Positions 21,392 to 33,674 of a stretch of DNA of 64,000 bases are shown here, piece after piece. The DNA lies in the NCBI GenBank assembly GCA_027559495.1, contig JAMXSV010000028.1:1860001-1924000 (forward strand), written 5' to 3'. Source of the DNA: Aurifilum marmelostoma (lineage: Eukaryota > Ascomycota > Sordariomycetes > Diaporthales > Cryphonectriaceae). The notes beneath the pieces were generated by a model. It made no database searches, was not told the DNA's origin, and was given only the letters and a program-made list of their open reading frames with translations. A program made the position numbers and the translations under genes. The number at the start of each line of letters is the position of its first letter. Position 1 is the stretch's first letter.

Positions 21392-22414
21392 CTAGATCCA
21401 CTGGGGAGCCACGTTCTTAACATGCCTCGCCTCGCCACCAAAGAAAGTGCTGAACAGACTCTGGATCTCAGAGACGTATTCCTCCGGGCTGAATTTGTAC
21501 AGCCCTCGGGAGGCGAGATCCGTCTCCTCCTGCGTAGCAACAGCGCGGCTCTTGTCTGCGGCCTTGAGGGCAAACTCCTCAGCGAGCTCCGTGACCTGCG
21601 CCAGTTCATGCCCAAACGGCTCCCTCACAGCTGCAGATGGAGATGCCAGCGCGGCAGGGACTGGTGGGGGGACCTTGGCCGAGGTCTTGTGTGTGTGGTA
21701 GGCACCACTGGTGTGGGGGCTGCTGGCCGTGGTGTTGGTCGAGTTGGACGAGGCACGTGAGAAGGTGCCGCTGGCCTTGGAAGAAACGGACCGGCTGGAC
21801 TGTTCCGACAGTCTCGAGTTAGAAGGCTTGCTGCCCAGTCGCTCTGGAGCAGACGCCTTCCGGCTCAAAGAATCTGTTCTCCGGCTCAGAGGCTCGAACG
21901 ACCTCTTGCTGTGGGAGGGCGCCCGCTTGGGAATCGAGGGCACAGCTGGCGCATTTACAGTCGAGGTCTGGCCGGGCAGGGTGAAGTAGCAGGAAAGATG
22001 ATTTGGTTCCGGCGCAAAGGGTGACTTGAGGTCATTGTCATGCAGGTCACCGCCGCGGGGGAAAGCCGAATCAGGACTGGTCGGCGGTGAGGACGCTGCG
22101 GTTGGGCTGCGGTCCGAATCGCCCTCGGAGCGGAGCGATATCGATGAGTAGGATGTGGCCGTCTTTGGCTCCTTGTGGATGTCCGGGGCGTCGTATGACA
22201 GCATGTTGGTGGTGTGGATTAGTTCTGTCGGTGCCGAGATCTTGGGGCCCTTGCGGATATCTGGGGCGTTGTAAGAGAGCATATTGGTCGTGTGAACTAG
22301 CTCGACAGGCCCCGAGATCTTGGTCCGGACAGTGTTGCTCCTGGTTGGCTTGCCCTCTCCATCACCCCCGAAGACCTTGGGCCGGCGGGTGGTGAAAGCT
22401 CTGGCTAGGGACAT
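21392..22414 (-). CDS. Serine-rich protein with tandem CRIB-like motif
   Basis: A single open frame of 340 residues. Near the N-terminus a 26-residue unit occurs twice in a row (residues 33-58 and 59-84). Each copy starts ISGP or ISAP and contains HTTNMLSY and APDI. The opening resembles the CRIB consensus (ISxP then a His) used to bind Cdc42/Rac GTPases, but the second CRIB histidine is Asn here, so the match is partial. Residues 90-260 are Ser/Pro/Thr-rich and probably disordered and phosphorylated. The C-terminal 80 residues look folded, with an HELAQVTELAEEFALKAADK helix and an EYVSEIQSLFSTFFGG segment. A polarity or GTPase-linked role is an inference. I do not know a gene name. Confidence 0.78.
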   Translation of the reverse strand: MSLARAFTTRRPKVFGGDGEGKPTRSNTVRTKISGPVELVHTTNMLSYNAPDIRKGPKISAPTELIHTTNMLSYDAPDIHKEPKTATSYSSISLRSEGDSDRSPTAASSPPTSPDSAFPRGGDLHDNDLKSPFAPEPNHLSCYFTLPGQTSTVNAPAVPSIPKRAPSHSKRSFEPLSRRTDSLSRKASAPERLGSKPSNSRLSEQSSRSVSSKASGTFSRASSNSTNTTASSPHTSGAYHTHKTSAKVPPPVPAALASPSAAVREPFGHELAQVTELAEEFALKAADKSRAVATQEETDLASRGLYKFSPEEYVSEIQSLFSTFFGGEARHVKNVAPQWI

Positions 22415-24900
22415 GTTTGCTGACTTGATCTGGACCTAGTGTGGAAGGTTTGATGAGTGTGGAAGTAAGGTTTGTGAATTTGACAGTTCTTCCAGACGGT
22501 GTAATCTGCAGGTCAATGCAGCTCGGCTTGGAAGGCCAGATGAGATGAGGCGAAAAGTGACGGAATATCGAGAAAAGACAAGATCCTACAGGCGAGACGT
22601 ATGACGTGCGGTGTCTTGACGAAAAGGTCACAGAGTGAGAAGGTCTGTGAAATTGTCGCCTGGATGTTGCCGAGTGATAAGAAGGCTGGTGACTCTGCGG
22701 GTAGGACTGCTGCAGGGCAAGCCGATGAGACGTTGTGATTGGGCGAGATGTCTTTGAAACCCGCCTGCCGAGGATCGCACAGGTAGGTACAGATGACCTT
22801 CCCAGGTGGGACAGACACAAGACCAAAAGCCTAGACCAAAAAGAATTAAGGCAGGTGAGGTGTTTTGCCAGACCAACGAGTTGCTGGTGTGGTGGGTGGT
22901 CGATCCAGAATTGGTGTGAGTGAGTCTTGAGGTGCGTAGACTGACTGTGTCACGGTCGGCTGAGTAAAGGGGGGGGGAGAAAAAGACGGGTCGAAAAGAG
23001 TCTACGGCACGTCTTGTCGCAAGAAATGAAATTGACCAGGGTCAAAGAGTGATCTTGAAAGGGATGATTATTTGTCGTTTTGATTGGAATCCAGTCCTTT
23101 GTGGAGAATTGCAAAGGTCCTCGAGTGTGGTGAGGACGACCTTTGTGTGAGCTTGGTAGTGGCGTACGAAGGCTGGTGAGGCCAGAGTGAAGTGAAAGAA
23201 ATGATTGATGTCAGGCGACTGGTCCTGGGAGCACACCTCAAGAGTGCTTTTTGATGGTAGAGATCGAATGCCGCCACCAGCAGATGACGAGAAACGGGAA
23301 GGGCCCTGTGGAAGAGAGGTCCTTCACCTTGGTAGGAGGACCCCGAGAGCGTTTTTCTTTCTTGTCGCTGTCGCAAACTAAAAAAGGGTTCCCCAGAAAG
23401 ATCCAACAACGGGTGTCAGATGGTTCTGGTCGTCTCTTGGGGAAGAGGTTCAGTTGGTCAGGAGGGGCGCAGGCGGGTCACTTGGGCTCGAAGGAGCGAT
23501 GTGGGCAGGTGAAAAGGCCGGCAGGATGGTTTTCTCGGTTTTGGTTTCTGGTTTGATGTTTCTGTGAAAGGAAGGTCGTTTCTCGAAATCCTGCGAGAAA
23601 AGCTGTCGAGTCGAGTCGAGTCGGGCCTGGGCCGTGAAAAGTACGACGGTGAGTTGGAAAGGCGGCCGACACAGACACACGAAATCCAACACCGCGACAA
23701 CAGAGTGCACGATGAATGGACGGCTTGGTCGTCGAAAGTAAGGACTGGCCGGGAAGAATGATAATATCTGCTGGGACGACAGAAAGGATGAAGATCCGGG
23801 GGAGGGACGTGTGAGTAATTAAAAGTCGAGAGGGTGTGCTCTGAGGGAGATCAAAGGTGGATGTGAGTTTGTGGTCTCCACCGGTGGCACTCTCCTTTTT
23901 CGGGTCCAAGGTAACCCTGACCCAGCGCTTGACCTGGCCGGGGTCAGCGGGACATCCACCCGCACGCCAATTTATATGAGAAGCCCATGTCTCGGGGACT
24001 TGAGAACAGGGAACCAGGTACGTACCTGCTACCCACCCGCACCAACCCTGGCACGACTGCCATCTATTGCTGCTTCAGTACTTATAAGTATACCTACCAC
24101 GCCTACGTACCACCTGTGCTATGGCCTACAGCACCGAGCATCTAAAGTATGGCTTCTACACAGTAAAGTACAGCATCACAGCAGATCATCAGTACTACGC
24201 GACTCAACCACTGCTCTCATCGGACCGAGCTTCATCATCGCCTCGCTCTAGCCTGAGCCTAAGTTGAGAGAATAAAGAAAGACTTGAAAAAACTATCCTG
24301 AGCGATCAGGAAGAAAAAAAAAAAACCAAACTCTGCCGAGCATCTTGCCGCTATCTTCTAACCGGTCTGTCAGCCCGTCTCTACAGGTACCGCACACTAT
24401 GGCGTATACATCCGCCCAGGCTGGCGACCTGACCCCTGTCAGCCGCCCATCAAAAGTGGCTATTGATTGGTCGGGATGGAAGAAGCCAGCTGCCTAGCGC
24501 AGGAACAAGGGGTAGCGTGTCCTCGCTTCTCTCTCCCTCCCACCCTGCCACGGTCCATCCTGCCCCAAGGAAACAAACGGTTCTTACTGAGTGAGGTTTA
24601 GAGTTCTCTCCCCTCTGAATCTTCCTTCCTCCCTGCCTCCCAAGGGCAACGAACCCGCCCTTCGAGACAACAACAGCTTGTTCGACAAGATGGAATTGTC
24701 CGATGATGCACATGAGTTCGGCCATTTTATCCCTCCAGCAAAGAGATCTACTTCCAATTAGGGTCAGACAGGAGCGTCAAAATTATTCTCCTACCCATAG
24801 GCGCTACCAGTGTGCACACAACAACCCAACTCATCGCCCTGCTCCCTCCCTACTCCCCCCCCTTTTTTTTCCCCTCCCTCCCTCCCCATTCATTATCATA

Positions 24901-24938
24901 CCACCATCACCACCACCACCACCACCACCACCACCCTC
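24901..24938 (+). repeat. (CAC)n trinucleotide microsatellite
   Basis: Perfect to near-perfect CAC/CCA repeats in intergenic DNA, bounded by pyrimidine-rich sequence. Confidence 0.85.
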
Positions 24939-25960
24939 ACCATCTTCGCCACCAATACTATCTCTCTCTCTCTGTGTGTGTGTGCGGACTATGAGTTACT
25001 TGGTACTACTGCATGCATGCTCTGTATGCATCACCCTACCCCTCCCATCACCTCGACCATGACCCGCATTTCTCACCATCGAGTGGCCTGGACCCAACCA
25101 TACTGGTTCATGGGAGGTGGCCCGACCGCGCAGGTGGAGCCAGCACACGGCCCTAGGGACGGCTTACTGCAACCCTATCGAGTATCTTCCGACAGCAAGG
25201 TGGGCCACGCTTCGTGGCCTGGTGACCCGTCCGTTTGCCCACTGCTGCTGCTGCTGCTGCTGCTGACCCACCATCATCCTACCTACCATACAGGTAAGTA
25301 CTGGCCAAACCCGCCTTGTCCTGATGATGGTGCTACCAGACAAGCACACCACGAGCTCAAGGCCTGCTGGATCGGTCGGCGGTCGAGGTCAGGGCGACCA
25401 ACGACCCCATAGGTTCGTTGGTTGGACGGAACTGCCATACCACCCTGTAGCCTACCAGAATGTTCATACAAGCGTGGGGTGTGTCAAGCACGCACTCAAC
25501 TAGGGGGGCACATGTTGAGTTCTCTCCTTCCCTGTGCACAGGGTTGCAGACGCGCCCCGGCCATCGGTAGCCAAAGAAAGCCATAGTGGACGGGGGTGGT
25601 TTTTTGCCCTTCTTCGCAAGCCATTCGCCAGGAGCTGCGCGCGCATCCCAGAAGGTGGAGCCACCAAGGCGATCGGCAAGGGAGGCTCGCTTGTTCGTTT
25701 TGTTTCTGGGATCTTGTGTGCTTGTACCTGCAGCCCATGAAACGGACGGCGGCAGACGAGAGGCGCTATTGGCAGATTACTGTTTTCGGGGGGGCGGATC
25801 GAGAGCCACCCAACCATCAAATCATCAGACCCCCGGACGAGGTCCAGTAATAACAGGACTTTGTTTCAGAGTCCAGCGCTCGGGCCATTCACTATGCAAT
25901 GGGCATGCACACACCACCGACAATGTGTTTTTCTCTTTCTCGGTCTTTGATGCTGACCAC

Positions 25961-26015
25961 CACACCACACACACACACATACACACACACACACATACAC
26001 ACACACACACACACC
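25961..26015 (+). repeat. (CA)n dinucleotide microsatellite with CAT interruptions
   Basis: About 55 bases of alternating C and A with two ACAT interruptions, intergenic. Confidence 0.85.
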
Positions 26016-29000
26016 CACACCCCTACCAGCCAGCTGTTGGGATTGGACCATTGATCCGGCCATGCAGGCGGGGAGTCTTGGTGTTTGTGTGGGGGATTGC
26101 CGTACTCGTCATCCCGCACAGAGGTACAGGTGCCACGTGTTTGCAGCAAGCGAGATTGAACCCAGATATGATGGTCTTCACCACGGCTATCTGGAAGCCA
26201 AGAAGTGAACCCGAGCATCAGGCCTGTGGGAATGAACTTTGACCAAGTTCTGATGCCGTGAAGACGCTATTTCACCGCTCAAAGCTCCAGCTCGCCTGTC
26301 TGCGGCGACATACCGAAGACGAGCCTTGAGGTTGATTGCAGATTCACCCGCCAATTGTGGAGCGTCAACACACAGTACACGCCTGCGTGGCCTAATCAGG
26401 TAGGCAAGCAACGCAAATGGCACGAATCGGGCAAAGCTCCCTCCTCACGCAGCATGGACGACCTCCAGCGGGCGCTCGCATCCCCGTGGAACGGAACGAA
26501 CCCTGCACGATGAGGCACCTGGGTGCCAAGTTGGTTTGTCGTACAGGGCCCATGGTTTGCTTGACACACGGCGCGGCCAGTCAGCAACCAACAGATGTCA
26601 TTCACCCAAATTTTGGAAAGGAACCCTCAGATTCTATTATTTAAACAACTTCACTGTTGGTGCTATTAATACGCTCTCATGATGGTTTGTTTCGTTTTGG
26701 CTGTAGCCCTGGTTTCAATTACTTTGGATGGTCTCACCGTGTTGGAGACTCAACTTATCCTCTAATTACAAAGATTACCTGTGCGCCAAAAACAGCATAT
26801 TTTTCTCATCAGCCATTGACAAGTCTCGAGAATGCCACCGAGAGTCTGTTGTACCGGCATCTCGGGATCATCACCGGACCCTCGCAGACGTCAAGATCAC
26901 CAATCCTTTCCATCCAGTCGCCTTTGAAAACGTGGCCAGGGGAACGAGTGCAAATCATTAGGGGGCTGCCACGTCAGACTTCTCCGGGCCCAGCGAGGAC
27001 AGCACAGCAGTCGGGGAAACAACAACGTTGGCCACAGTTCGGCACGATCCACGGCGATCGTCGTTCAATGTTGTTTTGGACGGGACAGGCTTAGGACTCA
27101 CCGCTCCGTGGTCAACTGCAGGTGATCCTATCAGTGGTGTTGTTCACTTGCTGTGGTCTCCATGTCTCGTCTTGCCATCTACCACGTCACTCTCAAACAT
27201 GTCCTCGTTCGGATTCCCCACGCAACCTAGGGGTTCGAAGTGGAAACCCGTCAAGCTCATACGCATTTGGCTCATGCCGTGGCTGCGAGCGGTTTCAGCC
27301 GGATGTGTCCTAATGCCAAGCATCCTCTCTAAATGGACTATCGTAGACTCTGGGCATGAGAAGAATAAGTTTGTAGAAAGAGTCTGGCCCTTAGGGGGAG
27401 TGTATTTGAGCATGATATTCAACATAGAGAGGTGAAGTGAAGTCCTGAGGCCCTTGATTTCATAGATCGATCACGCTGTCAGCCTTCTGACAGCCTTGGA
27501 AGCCATGTTACTATGCATGAGCTGCCACTCAAGCTTCTGTATTACTTGTTGATGAAAGAGGCTTTATATGGATGCCAATATCCGCGTGCGTGTATGCGTG
27601 TGTGCATATGAAGAGAGAAAAGAAGAGAAAGCGTGTGAACAACACAGATATTGTGAAAAAGAGCTTGTATGATGCCCTGGTGTTTCTGCTACACGATGAG
27701 CTTAGTGATTAAACCATCGGACCATCCATGTCTCTAAGCTTTCCAGGCTTCCTAGCATCTTTTCTTGTCCCACAGGCACGATCTCTGAAGGGTCATCATG
27801 CCTTTTTCTTCAGCTCAACTCAACTCAACTTGATAAGGAGACTGTTATTGTTATGAGTATTATTTCTCTTCAGGCAACCACCACTAATCAAGATAATATA
27901 CACTATATTCACATTACCATTCTGTAAATTGTGTATGCCACGACATGGACGAGTTCTCTGGTTATTATAGAATTGTCTCAAGGTTGTAATACCTGATCAG
28001 TCTTGGAGAATGAAAGCTGGCTTTCAGTTTCAGGAGTCCATTGACCATGGCTGACATAGATAGCCATTGCCTTGTTTCAGGAGAAAAGGAACTTCAAGAG
28101 TAGCGAGCTGGACGGACTTTATATATCGGCTTTTGTGTTGTTCCGAGGAATTCAACACTAATAATATTGATTAGTCTTCTTGATGAATGCCTTCATCATC
28201 TCGAATGCATATAGCCTGAGTGGCTTTGACAGAGCGACAAGCTGGTTAAGTTAAGAACAGGTGGGTAATATGTTTCCTATCGTCCAAGACCTGGCTTGGA
28301 CTTTTCTTACATACATTGCACACTAGAGGCCCACGTGAAACTGAGCTGTTATGCTTATACATGCCACGGACTGGCTAGGGTGAGTAGCACATCTGACGCT
28401 CTCTCGAGGTCCGCTTCGAACAGGGAAGTCATCAACACCGAAACCCCACATCACTTTACATCATGTTCCATATTCCTCCTCATAACTCCCCATCATAAGC
28501 TCTAGTTTGAATCCCCGTCCCAAGTCACTGTACGTCAGCGGAAATCCCTTTTCCAATGTCCAGGAGTAAGGCGCTGTTGGTCTGTCCCTTTGCACGGCGA
28601 TGACAGAGACGTCAGGTCTGAACCCGACTCATACGGGGGGTCTTGATCATTAATCCGAAATCACCGTGTGCGCCCATCGCTGGACAGGTTAGAGCCCAAA
28701 CGTGTCATGTAATTACTCTGCAGACGCCCTGTAAGAAGGGTCCGGTTCAGAGTGTGCTGACAAAAATGGAGATGGATGACAAATCTAGTCAGTAGACCTT
28801 CTGTCAACATTTTCGCGGAGCAACTACAATGTCCGTCGGTCGAGAAGGAATTTGGACATGTCTGGCATCCTGGCCTGGGTAATGTCTTCTAAAGGAATAG
28901 GGTGTGCATGCAGTCCATTGAATTGTTATATAGAGAGCCAGGTTAAACAATGTAAATATCCTGCTCTAGTTCGGATGGAGGCTCTGTCCCCCAAACAGCA

Positions 29001-29026
29001 TCACACCCTCATCGTAGATAGTCACC

Positions 29027-30062
29027 ATGGCTCCTCAGCTCACTCTCTTCCACGCCAACGGCGCTTGCTCCATGGCCCTCTGCATGCTCCTCAAATATGT
29101 CGATCTTCCATACAAGTCCGTGCGTCTCGTGCCGACACCTAATGGCGGTGGTGAGTTTGCATTCCCGCATGGCATATTGAAGACATCTTCGACCTTGCCG
29201 CCAAAGAGACTCCCCCCCTTCCCCCCCTTTTCCTGGGCGCATGGTGTTGACAAATCTTCTTTCCAGAGGCCGCTGATGGCTCCTTCACTGACCCCGAGTA
29301 TCGTGCTATCCACCACAGCGGATACGTACCTGCCCTCAAGATCACCCCGGAGGGCGTGAAGGCCCCTGCCAAGCCCATTGATATCGCGCCGGGCGAGATC
29401 GTCTTGACAGAGCTGATAGCCATCGCCACCTACATCTCCAGGCTGGTGCCCGAAAGGAAAATCATCCCAACAACAGGTAGGTCGTACTTATTCACAGTCA
29501 GCCTGTGCTCATGAGCTGTGCTGGCACCAAGTCCTGCTGGTGGAGACTCTGGACGTCGTTTGTCGGACAGGGCAAAGTCCGGACCAGGCCCAAAACCCTG
29601 CCAAGCAAAACGCGCCTGACCCGAGCTGACATCTCCCATGTAGCTTTCGGCGAAGCCCAACACCTGCAATGGATGACGTGGCTGACCGCCACATTGCACG
29701 GTCAAGGCTACGGCATGGTGTACCGTCCAGCCCGGTTTGCTGCGCCGGACCTCGAGGTCATCAACGATGACGTCCTGGCCGCCATCAAGGAGACGGGACG
29801 GCGCAAGGTTCTCGAGTGCTACAAGCTGATCGAGTCGAGCTTGTCGGACGACGGCCATCTGGTCGGTGGAGAACTGACTTTCGTAGACTTCTACTCTGCC
29901 GTGTTTTATGGCTGGGGACCCAGGTCGCTGGACGTCGATATGAGCCAGTTTCCAAAGTATGGGAAGGTCGTCGCAAATGTGTTGCAGCTGGACAATATGC
30001 GGGCGATTGTTGAGGAGCAAGGCCAGACTAAGTGGTTCGCGGGCTTGGAGGCAAAGCATTGA
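29027..30062 (+). CDS. Glutathione S-transferase
   Basis: Three exons, 29027-29150, 29267-29476 and 29644-30062, join to 250 residues (donors GTGAGT and GTAGGT; acceptors CCAG and GTAG). The N-terminal thioredoxin-like half has LTLFHANGACSMALCMLL. The ACS segment sits where bacterial-type (beta-class-like) enzymes carry their catalytic Ser/Cys. The glutathione-binding TELIAIATYISRL helix lies at the end of exon 2. The C-terminal all-helical half contains GEAQHLQWMTWLTATLH and the LTFVDFYSAVFYGW helix with its capping Asp. Cytosolic conjugation of glutathione to electrophiles is expected; the substrate is unknown. It is tail-to-tail with the Prp16 gene, only about 60 bases apart, so their 3' UTRs must overlap or be very short. 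Confidence 0.93.
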
Positions 30063-30122
30063 GGGGCCATATGCTTCAGGCTGGAGCTGAAAACGTATGT
30101 TGCTTCGTGTGCACGGCAGACT

Positions 30123-33110
30123 CTACCGAAATGCCATCCCACCTGCCCTTCTCTTTACGACTGGCTTCTTGACTGCGCCTGACGTGACAATCTTCTTCTT
30201 GACGCCGGCGTCATTCGCGCCTCCGCCTGCCTGAGCTTTCTCTTCTTCCGCCAACTTCTGGTCATGCTTCTTCTTGTCCTCTGCCATCTGTGCCTCGATC
30301 TCCATCTTGCGGTTGAACTCTGTCTCGATCACCCGCTTGTCTCTGGCTGAGTAGCCTTTTTCCTTGACCGAGTAGAACACCCCACCCAGCTCCGCCAGCC
30401 AGTGCGGGTCGACGCTCGTCACGGTTGACATGTACTCCTTTGACGTCAAGATGAGCTCGTGGTAGACCACATAGTCGGGAAGAAAGCCCAGGCCGTACAG
30501 GGCGCTCGTGGGGTGCAGCTGGACCGTGACAGAAGTGCGGAGGTTGATGTATTCGCCAATGCCCTTGACCTTTGCAGCTTGGTGATAGTAACCCGAGCAG
30601 ATGCACTTCCGGATGATGTCCCAGTCGGTGCCGCACGAGACCATCTCCATCTTCTGCATACGCATGATGTCGAGCAGCTGGTCGCGAACCTCTTTGGCGC
30701 GGCGTAGAGATTTAGAATGCAAAAAGTGCTGCGTGCACCACCTATCAGAATAGCCATTGGCCTTCCACTGAGAGTAGACGTGCAGGTATGTGAGATGGTC
30801 TGATTCCGGCACGAAGAACTTCTCACGCGCGGCGTCTGACTCCTCTTGCCGTTCTTTTGGTCGAAAGAACACATTGGGCACCGAGAGCATGGCAACGATG
30901 GTGAGCATTTCTTCGCTGCAGCCGTACTCCTCCGACATGATGAGAAGCTTTGCCAGAGACGGATCCATAGGGAAAGCGTTCATCTTGCTGCCGAGGTCCG
31001 TCAGCTCGCCAACGTTGTCCAGCGCCCCGAGCGCCCACAGGTCGAACAGCGAGGTGGTGATAGTTTCTTGCGGCGGGGGATCCATGAAGTCGAAGTCCAG
31101 CAGGTCCTTGACTCCAAGGGACTTGATCAGCAAGACCGTGTTGGCCAGGTTCGTTCTCTGGATCTCAGGAATGGTCGCGATATACAGCTCATCCTTGTAG
31201 GCCTTTTCCGTGAAGAGCCTATATGCCTTGCCGGGCCCAGTGCGTCCTGCACGACCTGACCTCTGTCCAGCGTTGGCCTGCGAGATAGGTGTGATCTGCA
31301 AGGTATCCATACCCATCCTCGGGTTGTACACCTTGAGCTTGGAGAACCCAGCATCAACCACAAACATGATGCCGTCAACCGTGAGACTGGTCTCTGCAAT
31401 GTTGGTGGCCACAATGCACTTGCGCACGCCAGGCGCTGCTCGGTCGAAGATCTTGGCCTGCAGGTCTGCAGGCATCTGGCTGTAGATGGGCAGGATGCTG
31501 AGCTTCGGTGGATCCTTGAGCAGGTCAAGCCGCTCCTGGATCAGCTCGCAGGTGCATTCGATGTCTTCCTGGCCGGTCATGAAGACAAGAATGTCTCCCT
31601 TGCCCTGGGACACATGTATCTGCAACACTTGCTGGACAGCTTGGTCGACGTAATCCTCGACTGGCGACCGAGAGAACATGACATCGACTGGAAAGGTGCG
31701 GCCCGGGATGATAAACTCGGGGGCGCCTCCGAAAAAGTCCGAGAACCGTTTCGAGTTCATCGTTGCAGACGTGACAATGAGCTTGAGATCCCGACGCCGC
31801 TGCAGGATCTTCTTGAAAAGGCCCATGAGGACGTCCGTGTTCAGCACTCGCTCGTGTGCCTCGTCCATGATGACGCACGAGTAGCGGTCCAGGTCTGGCT
31901 CATTGAGTGATTCTCGTAGGAGGATACCATCAGTCATGTACTTGATGACGGTTTTCTCGCTTGTGCAATCCTCGAAGCGGATCGCATACCCGACCGTGCT
32001 GCCCAGCTCGCACTCCATCTCCTCACTGACACGCTTGGCAACGCTCATGGCAGCCACTCGCCTGGGCTGAGTGCATGCGATGTTCCCGCGCTTGCCATAG
32101 CCATCCTCGTATAGAAATTGTGTAAGCTGAGTTGTCTTTCCGGAACCAGTTTCACCGACGACGATGACCACCTGGTTGTCCCTGATGACACGGAGGAGGT
32201 CTTCTCGAACCGCGAACGCCGGCAAGAATTCTCGTTGCTCCCTCAACGTCTTGCTCTGACTGAAATTGCTGGCGCCGTCGTTCTTCTTCATAACCTCACT
32301 GAACTTGTTTGACTGGGGTTCAGCCTTGACTTGGTCTTCTTTCGCGACCGGGAGCGCGCTGTCCGTATCATCCTCATTCTTGACGCCCATTACGTTGCCT
32401 AGTGTTGTGCCAGCGAGACTTGTCGCCTCCTGTGCCTGCTTCTGCCTCTCCCGTTGTTGTCTCCTCTCCTTCACCACCCTGCTTCCCTTCCTGCTGAACA
32501 CGGCCATATCGCTCTGGGCATCCCGCACCGCAGGCACCGGGTCCAGCTGTTTGGTGAAGATGGTGCGCCCGTCCAGAAACGGCGGCCTGAGCTCGTGCAC
32601 AAGCAGGTGCACACGCATGGTGTCCTCATCGTCCTCGAACTCCTGACCGCGCCTCTGCGCCACACCAGAGCTCAACATGCGATTCGTCTCCCACGCGTCT
32701 ATATCTTTCTGCTTCTGCGCCTGCTTCTGGCTCTGCCGATCGAACCGCCCAACCCTCTTCTCGACCATGGCGCGTTCCTGCTCCTGGCTCTCGACCCAGC
32801 TGCTGTCGTAGGCGCCGAAGGGGTTGTGGGCCTCGTCGCCCATGGCGTGTCCCAGCTCGTCGCCAGCGTACCAGTCGCGGTCCAGCGCAGTGTCGTCTTC
32901 ATCTTGCGGGTAGGTATCATTGTCCTTGGAAGGTGGTTCGGGGGTGGAAAGACTGTTGTTGCCTCGAGGCGTTGACCGCCCGGAGGAGAAGCGCCCGTTC
33001 GCGTGAGGAGGAGGTCCGTTCTTTCGGTTGGGGACGTCGGCCCAGCGGTCATCAGATCGTAAGGGGTTGAAATTCAGCCTTCGCCGCTTGGAATCTCTGT
33101 CGCGATCCAT
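30123..33110 (-). CDS. PRP16: DEAH-box pre-mRNA-splicing ATP-dependent RNA helicase Prp16
   Basis: Intronless, 995 residues from the Met at 33110 (MDRDRDSKRRRL). An upstream in-frame Met at 33248 lies in leader-like sequence. The first 290 residues are a charged, disordered arm. The helicase core follows: Walker A GETGSGKTTQ near residue 318, DEAH at residues 416-419, SAT soon after, and QRSGRAGRTGPGKAYRLF near 615. Winged-helix, ratchet and OB-fold regions follow, with CSGYYHQAAKVKG and the LHPTSALYGLGFLPDYVVYH segment typical of Prp16/DHX38. Prp16 remodels the spliceosome between the two catalytic steps. The C-terminus is Lys-rich. It starts about 560 bases from the divergent Pwp1 gene and may share a promoter with it. 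Identification is firm; distinction from Prp2/Prp22 rests on the C-terminal region and N-terminal arm. Confidence 0.93.
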   Translation of the reverse strand: MDRDRDSKRRRLNFNPLRSDDRWADVPNRKNGPPPHANGRFSSGRSTPRGNNSLSTPEPPSKDNDTYPQDEDDTALDRDWYAGDELGHAMGDEAHNPFGAYDSSWVESQEQERAMVEKRVGRFDRQSQKQAQKQKDIDAWETNRMLSSGVAQRRGQEFEDDEDTMRVHLLVHELRPPFLDGRTIFTKQLDPVPAVRDAQSDMAVFSRKGSRVVKERRQQRERQKQAQEATSLAGTTLGNVMGVKNEDDTDSALPVAKEDQVKAEPQSNKFSEVMKKNDGASNFSQSKTLREQREFLPAFAVREDLLRVIRDNQVVIVVGETGSGKTTQLTQFLYEDGYGKRGNIACTQPRRVAAMSVAKRVSEEMECELGSTVGYAIRFEDCTSEKTVIKYMTDGILLRESLNEPDLDRYSCVIMDEAHERVLNTDVLMGLFKKILQRRRDLKLIVTSATMNSKRFSDFFGGAPEFIIPGRTFPVDVMFSRSPVEDYVDQAVQQVLQIHVSQGKGDILVFMTGQEDIECTCELIQERLDLLKDPPKLSILPIYSQMPADLQAKIFDRAAPGVRKCIVATNIAETSLTVDGIMFVVDAGFSKLKVYNPRMGMDTLQITPISQANAGQRSGRAGRTGPGKAYRLFTEKAYKDELYIATIPEIQRTNLANTVLLIKSLGVKDLLDFDFMDPPPQETITTSLFDLWALGALDNVGELTDLGSKMNAFPMDPSLAKLLIMSEEYGCSEEMLTIVAMLSVPNVFFRPKERQEESDAAREKFFVPESDHLTYLHVYSQWKANGYSDRWCTQHFLHSKSLRRAKEVRDQLLDIMRMQKMEMVSCGTDWDIIRKCICSGYYHQAAKVKGIGEYINLRTSVTVQLHPTSALYGLGFLPDYVVYHELILTSKEYMSTVTSVDPHWLAELGGVFYSVKEKGYSARDKRVIETEFNRKMEIEAQMAEDKKKHDQKLAEEEKAQAGGGANDAGVKKKIVTSGAVKKPVVKRRAGGMAFR

Positions 33111-33674
33111 GGTTGCCTTGTGTTGTGGAACTTGTCTTTTCAGAGGTGGACGACAGTTGACGAGGGCTCGTGGTGTCAACTGGGAGGCTATTGACGCAGC
33201 TATAATACTTGGTGCCAGCGGTCGAGGGCCTAAAGCTATGGCTACCACTACCGAGAAGTACTCGAGAGAGTTCTGCTGCCGCTACCACAGATTGAAATTG
33301 TAGCTCGTATGGAATCCAATGCTCTAAAAATTATTCGAGCATTGTTATTTGCTTCCTTCAAGCCTAACAACCCAGATTTAAAGGCGTCAGGGCCAGATTC
33401 TATGATTCTGGCTACCAAGGATTTTACTATGTACTTACTTGAGGTACATGCATATGGGCCCCTGGGCCCTAGCCTTGTGAGTTTGTTCGCTATAGTACCG
33501 CTTATACTCAGTGTACTTGAGCAGGGTCCCGCTGCATCCTTATCTTATCGGAAAGTTTGGAGGGACTTCAACTTTTTTTCCGCCTTTGGTTCCTGAATTT
33601 CTCCCAAGACTTTTCGCGACGTCGCCCCCTGCACTCGTTTGAACCATAGCAAAGCTTGTGCTCTATACGCCATA
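33111..33674. promoter_or_regulatory. Shared divergent promoter region of Prp16 and Pwp1 genes
   Basis: About 560 bases separate the two start codons on opposite strands. No other gene fits, so both promoters must lie here. I see no specific element I can name with confidence. Confidence 0.55.

Larger units (their letters stand above)
22415..29026. other. Gene-free stretch of about 6.6 kb
   Basis: Long region between divergent genes. It holds (CAC)n near 24903-24935, (CA)n at about 25961-26015, a (CTG)n tract at about 25242-25265 and pyrimidine-rich sequence. Frames such as 23478-23909 minus, 24810-25412 plus and 26657-27094 plus are low complexity or show no conserved pattern. The segment 27440-28350 is visibly more AT-rich than its surroundings. 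No tRNA T-loop with a matching acceptor stem was found. I cannot exclude long non-coding transcripts. Confidence 0.5.

Noticed and set aside
26657..27094. A 145-residue plus-strand frame in the 6.6-kb gene-free stretch
   Set aside because: No conserved motif, no splice context and no neighbour relation; composition looks random.
28381..28520. tRNA-like T-loop sequence
   Set aside because: A GTTTGAATCC-like segment lacks a matching acceptor stem and anticodon arm.
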